IMG/VR virus record: IMGVR_UViG_3300013126_003009 | Span: 1-23,841 of that record | DNA length: 23,841 bases | DNA from: a virus | Strand: one strand, 5' to 3' | Shown here: positions 20,720 through 23,841 of the stretch, piece by piece | How the letters are laid out: each line of letters starts with the position of its first letter | Position numbering within the stretch: position 1 is the first letter of the stretch | Position numbers and translations under genes: made by a program | Notes under the pieces: generated by a model | What the model was told of the DNA's origin: nothing | Seen by the model: only the letters and a program-made list of their open reading frames with translations | Databases searched by the model: none

Positions 20720-21227
20720 TATTTTTCCTTTTCACAATTCTATCATGAGCTTTCTTATTGCGTAAAGCTCGCTCCATATGAATCTTATTAGCTCTAGAAG
20801 TATAAACGATTCCATCTAAATGATCAAGCTCGTGTTGGAATACTCTAGCTGACATCCCCATCAATCTTTCTGTTACTGTCTCACCATTTGGTTTTTGATA
20901 TCGAACTCTAATAGCAGGTGGTCTTTTTATTTTAACATAAAGATTAGGATATGATAAACAACCTTCAGAGAAAAAGATTGAATCGCCTTCATAAGCAACA
21001 ATTCGAGGATTAAAACATACGACAGTTGGACTGCTCCACATAACAAACACTCTGTGCGGGAGACCTACTTGATTCGCTGACAATCCCAAACCTTCATAAG
21101 CAATCATTGTTTCAATAAGATCATTACATATTTTTTGAACTTCTTCTCCGCTAAACTTTTGAAAATCAAATTGTTCTGTTTTGGTACAGAGGATTTGATC
21201 ATCACAATCTACTAAATCCATAATCAT
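20685..21227 (-). CDS. def: peptide deformylase
   Basis: The three deformylase motifs are present in order in 180 residues: GLGLSANQVG (46-55), EGCLS with metal Cys90 (88-92) and QHELDHLDG with the HELDH metal/catalytic site at 132-136. The enzyme removes N-formyl groups from new proteins. Phage deformylases, first noted in marine T4-like phages, are usually smaller than bacterial ones; this one has a normal length with a basic tail (KKAHDRIVKRKNN). It lies between gp46 and queE, coupled to gp46 by an ATGA overlap. Confidence 0.95.
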   Translation of the reverse strand: MIMDLVDCDDQILCTKTEQFDFQKFSGEEVQKICNDLIETMIAYEGLGLSANQVGLPHRVFVMWSSPTVVCFNPRIVAYEGDSIFFSEGCLSYPNLYVKIKRPPAIRVRYQKPNGETVTERLMGMSARVFQHELDHLDGIVYTSRANKIHMERALRNKKAHDRIVKRKNNVKTESKRTIL

Positions 21228-22942
21228 GCTTCTACCACTCTAGAAAAGTTTTTATGTTTTTCAAACTTTAGAACTTTATCAAACTTATCAAGATATGCAT
21301 CAGTTTTGTGGCTAATAACAAACACATTGTTGCCACCAGCAAGTGCATATAAAATTTTCAAGAGCTCATCATTACCTGAGTTATCTAAAGAGCCGTCGAA
21401 TACCTCGTCAAGGATAAGAAGATTAGTGCTAGCACTATTGCGCAGTTTTGCAATTGATCTCCAAGTAAACAACAAAGCCAAATCAAGTCTGGCTTTTTCT
21501 CCTTCAGAGAAAGATCCGTAACTAAACTCATCTCTAAACCTCGACTTTATCTTTTCTTCGAAATTTTCATCCAGCTCAAAGTTGACAAAAAAGTCCATCG
21601 ATGCAAGGTACTTATTAATCAACTTATTGATAACTGGAATGTATTGTTTGATTATTTTAGTCTTTATTCCTGTATCTTTCAACAGAACAGCAGCAACTTC
21701 AAATAATTGTTTTTGTTCTTCTAATGTGATTTTAGTTTGTTCTAGTTCTTGCTTCTGTTGGTATAGTTCATTCAACTCTCTTGTGTTGTCATTATTGCTT
21801 GTATTCTTTGTTTTCAGACCTGCTATCTCTAGTTGTAATTCCTTTATAATATTTTTATGACCTTCAATCACTGTGTTCTTGATTGCAATGTTCTTGTTTA
21901 CTTCGATTAATGATTTGGATATCTCTCTAAAATTTTCTACCTGGTCTATTACATTACCAAGTTCTATTTGCAATTGATCAAGTCCCGTCAACAACTTGTG
22001 CTTTTGACAACTCTTTTCATTAATTTTTTCCAGTTTGAAATCTTCACTGATTCCTTGGTTACATGTAGGACAATTATTATGAAGATCAAAAAATTCTGTT
22101 TCTTTATCTACACGTTTGATCTTATCACCAAGCTGAGATTGTAAAGATATTAATTTGTTATATTTTGATTGTGATTTTTCTTGACCTTGTAGATCATCAT
22201 TAAGCTGGTTTGCTTGGAACAATAGTATTTGAAGATCGTTGGAAGCGTTTGCCAATCCTTGATCGTTCATTGCAATCGTTTGGTTCTTTTCTTCAATCCA
22301 TTTATCAACGTCAATCTTGACACTCTCAATATGCTTTTTATGGATATCTATTTTATCTTCTATCGATTCTAGTTTATACTTTGCTTCAATCAAGTTACTT
22401 TTGTTCAAAGCAATATCGTCTTTCAATAAGCTATTCATCACCGAAAAGATTTGAATATCTAATAAGTCTTCAATGATCTCTCTGCGATGAGCTGCTGATA
22501 GTTGCATAAAAGGAACAAACGAAGCAGATCCAAGTATAACTACTTGGCTAAACGATTTATGGTTTAGTTTAAGGATAGATTTTTCTAAGATCTCTTGATA
22601 GTCTCTTGCATCAGCCGATTGATTGATTAGGTTATCATCACAATAAATTTCAAAGATCGTTGGTTTACTACCTCTCACCACTTTATAATTCTTTTTACCA
22701 ATACTAAACTCAATCTCCACAACCATGTTCTTTTGATTGATCGAGTTGATTAGCTGAGATTTATTAATTTTCCTAAAAGGTTTGCCGTAAAGAACAAACG
22801 ATAGTGAATCGAGAATGCTGCTTTTCCCAGCGCCGTTTTCTCCTACTATCAATGTGTTTTTAAACTTGTTTAATTGTACTTCAGTAAACGCATTTCCTGT
22901 TGAAAGTAGATTCTTCCAACGAATCATTTTAAATTCAATCAT
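21224..22942 (-). CDS. 46: recombination endonuclease subunit gp46 (Rad50/SbcC-like)
   Basis: This 572-residue SMC-type ATPase has the P-loop GENGAGKS at 34-41. Two coiled-coil arms flank a zinc hook CPTC at 291-294. The signature SFSEGEKARLDLAL (about 478-491) and a Walker B LLILDEVFD near 513 follow. With gp47 it resects double-strand ends for recombination-dependent replication initiated by UvsX. The length is close to T4 gp46 (560). The ATG at 22942 overlaps the gp47 stop as ATGA. Confidence 0.96.
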   Translation of the reverse strand: MIEFKMIRWKNLLSTGNAFTEVQLNKFKNTLIVGENGAGKSSILDSLSFVLYGKPFRKINKSQLINSINQKNMVVEIEFSIGKKNYKVVRGSKPTIFEIYCDDNLINQSADARDYQEILEKSILKLNHKSFSQVVILGSASFVPFMQLSAAHRREIIEDLLDIQIFSVMNSLLKDDIALNKSNLIEAKYKLESIEDKIDIHKKHIESVKIDVDKWIEEKNQTIAMNDQGLANASNDLQILLFQANQLNDDLQGQEKSQSKYNKLISLQSQLGDKIKRVDKETEFFDLHNNCPTCNQGISEDFKLEKINEKSCQKHKLLTGLDQLQIELGNVIDQVENFREISKSLIEVNKNIAIKNTVIEGHKNIIKELQLEIAGLKTKNTSNNDNTRELNELYQQKQELEQTKITLEEQKQLFEVAAVLLKDTGIKTKIIKQYIPVINKLINKYLASMDFFVNFELDENFEEKIKSRFRDEFSYGSFSEGEKARLDLALLFTWRSIAKLRNSASTNLLILDEVFDGSLDNSGNDELLKILYALAGGNNVFVISHKTDAYLDKFDKVLKFEKHKNFSRVVEA

Positions 22943-23841
22943 TCTACGCTAAGAGCCTCTCTATAAAGTTCTCTCATCAGACCATCGAGCTTTTGTTTAT
23001 CAACATTAGTTTCTACTTGATCAACATACTTTTTCAATATTGTAAGGGTATCTTCTGCTTGACTTACAATATCATCGTCGCTTTCTAAGTCAAGATGGAA
23101 ATGATCCTCTACTACTTGTAAATCTGCAACCCCTACTTTTTCCAATCGATCAATCAGCAAATCAAACCAATTTGGGTTGATTTTATTCCTTACAATCACT
23201 TTGACGTAACTTCCCTCAAGATCGCTGAGATCGAAACCATTGACATATCCAACTGGTTGATTTATATCATTGTAATGTATTTTGACAAACATTTTAAAGG
23301 GATTAGATATAAATTCTAACTCTCTTGTGTCTAAATCTAGAACATGAAATCCTTTCTGATCGCCATAATCACCCCACATCATTTCATACGGTGTACCAAC
23401 ATATGTTATGTTACCCGATGTAGATCTGTGGTGATAGTGACCTGATAGGACCATATCAAACTTTTCAAACACTTTTCGATCCAAACCAATATCACTGACA
23501 TGTCCTTTGAACATCTCAAAACCAACCATATCAAAGTGACCCATTACAATTTGTGCTCTGGTTTCTTCCAAAGCTTTCATAGTTTGTTGTTGGTTGTCGT
23601 CTGTAATCCAAGGACACAAAAGAATCTTAACATCATTCAATATTATTTCTTTTGGTTTTGAAGTAATCACTTCAATGTTTGGTTTGTTGATCAACAGATT
23701 CAATGAGTTGAGGTTGTTTGTGTTCTTATAGAACACATCATGATTACCAGCAATAATACAAGTTTTATAACCTCCGTGATAGACACGATCAAAAAAATAT
23801 CTATTGCATTCATTGAGTGAAGAAAAGTTTATAAACTTCCT
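22939..23841 (-). CDS. 47: recombination nuclease subunit gp47 (Mre11/SbcD-like), 5' end off window
   Basis: The frame is open to the right edge (23841), so about the first third of the protein is missing; the GTG at 23736 is internal (Val), not a start. Visible motifs are IIAGNHDVF near the edge (metal-binding GNHD), VMGHFDM and VLSGHYHHRS (the late GH-x-H metal motif), then the C-terminal domain that contacts gp46. Together they mark a calcineurin-like phosphoesterase of the Mre11 type. The first metal motif (D-x-H) lies outside the window. Confidence 0.94.
   Translation of the reverse strand, partial: RKFINFSSLNECNRYFFDRVYHGGYKTCIIAGNHDVFYKNTNNLNSLNLLINKPNIEVITSKPKEIILNDVKILLCPWITDDNQQQTMKALEETRAQIVMGHFDMVGFEMFKGHVSDIGLDRKVFEKFDMVLSGHYHHRSTSGNITYVGTPYEMMWGDYGDQKGFHVLDLDTRELEFISNPFKMFVKIHYNDINQPVGYVNGFDLSDLEGSYVKVIVRNKINPNWFDLLIDRLEKVGVADLQVVEDHFHLDLESDDDIVSQAEDTLTILKKYVDQVETNVDKQKLDGLMRELYREALSVE

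Noticed and set aside
23701-23736. GTG at 23736 as the start of gp47
   Set aside because: The frame stays open upstream to the edge and encodes IIAGNHDV, an essential Mre11 motif, so the real start is outside the window.
1-23841. Plus-strand genes, CRISPR arrays, insertion sequences or transposases
   Set aside because: Plus-strand frames are short shadows of clear minus-strand genes; no direct-repeat arrays or transposase motifs were seen.

Overview
This window is a stretch of an AT-rich, T4-like marine myovirus genome. All supported genes lie on the minus strand, so they are transcribed from right to left as printed. The order 47-46, 45-44-62-regA, 43, uvsX, 41 is the T4-type DNA replication and recombination core. 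The hsp20 cassette with two tiny ORFs and an Sm-like protein, peptide deformylase, a family 19 glycosidase endolysin, a SWIM protein and the FolE/QueD/QueE set are typical of marine T4-like phages (cyanophage and pelagiphage types). No photosynthesis gene is present. A DadA-type flavoprotein hints at a proteobacterial host, but the host cannot be fixed from this window.

Layout in order of transcription (right to left). 23841-20685: gp47 (5' end off the window), gp46, peptide deformylase. 20719-19374: QueE and QueD, then an unknown ORF. A strong host-type promoter (19110-19138) then starts a block of a SWIM zinc-finger protein, two tiny proteins, FolE, a GIY-YIG-like protein, a QueD-like (T-fold-like) protein, a TGT/DpdA-like protein, a DUF3310-like protein, a dUTPase/dCTP-deaminase-like protein and a glycosyltransferase. 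14279-9974: gp45, a nested zinc-ribbon ORF, gp44, a tiny protein, an AbrB-like protein, DadA, gp62 and RegA. 9973-8239: dCMP deaminase, a small protein, a consensus late promoter (9384-9391), Hsp20, two micro-proteins and the Sm-like protein. 8229-7583: endolysin with its ribosome binding site in a hairpin. 7532-1301: DNA polymerase, a small conserved protein, a methyltransferase, UvsX interrupted by a mini-intein, and the gp41 helicase. 1407-1: zinc metalloprotease, small membrane protein, a CAT-anticodon tRNA and an RNase H-like protein cut by the window edge.

The genes supply a self-contained replisome: polymerase, clamp, clamp loader, helicase, UvsX recombination and 46/47 end processing. 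Nucleotide-pool enzymes (dCMP deaminase, dUTPase-like) accompany it, and there is a probable 7-deazaguanine route (FolE, QueD, QueE, TGT-like) that could modify DNA. Most junctions are ATGA, TAATG or longer overlaps, so translational coupling is the rule.

Points most worth a second look: the mini-intein in UvsX; dadA embedded between the clamp-loader genes; the deazaguanine gene set with a TGT/DpdA-like protein; and the hairpin plus late-promoter arrangement at the endolysin start, which resembles T4 gene e control. Several start codons were moved from the longest ORF to internal ATG/TTG codons with better ribosome binding sites or tighter coupling.
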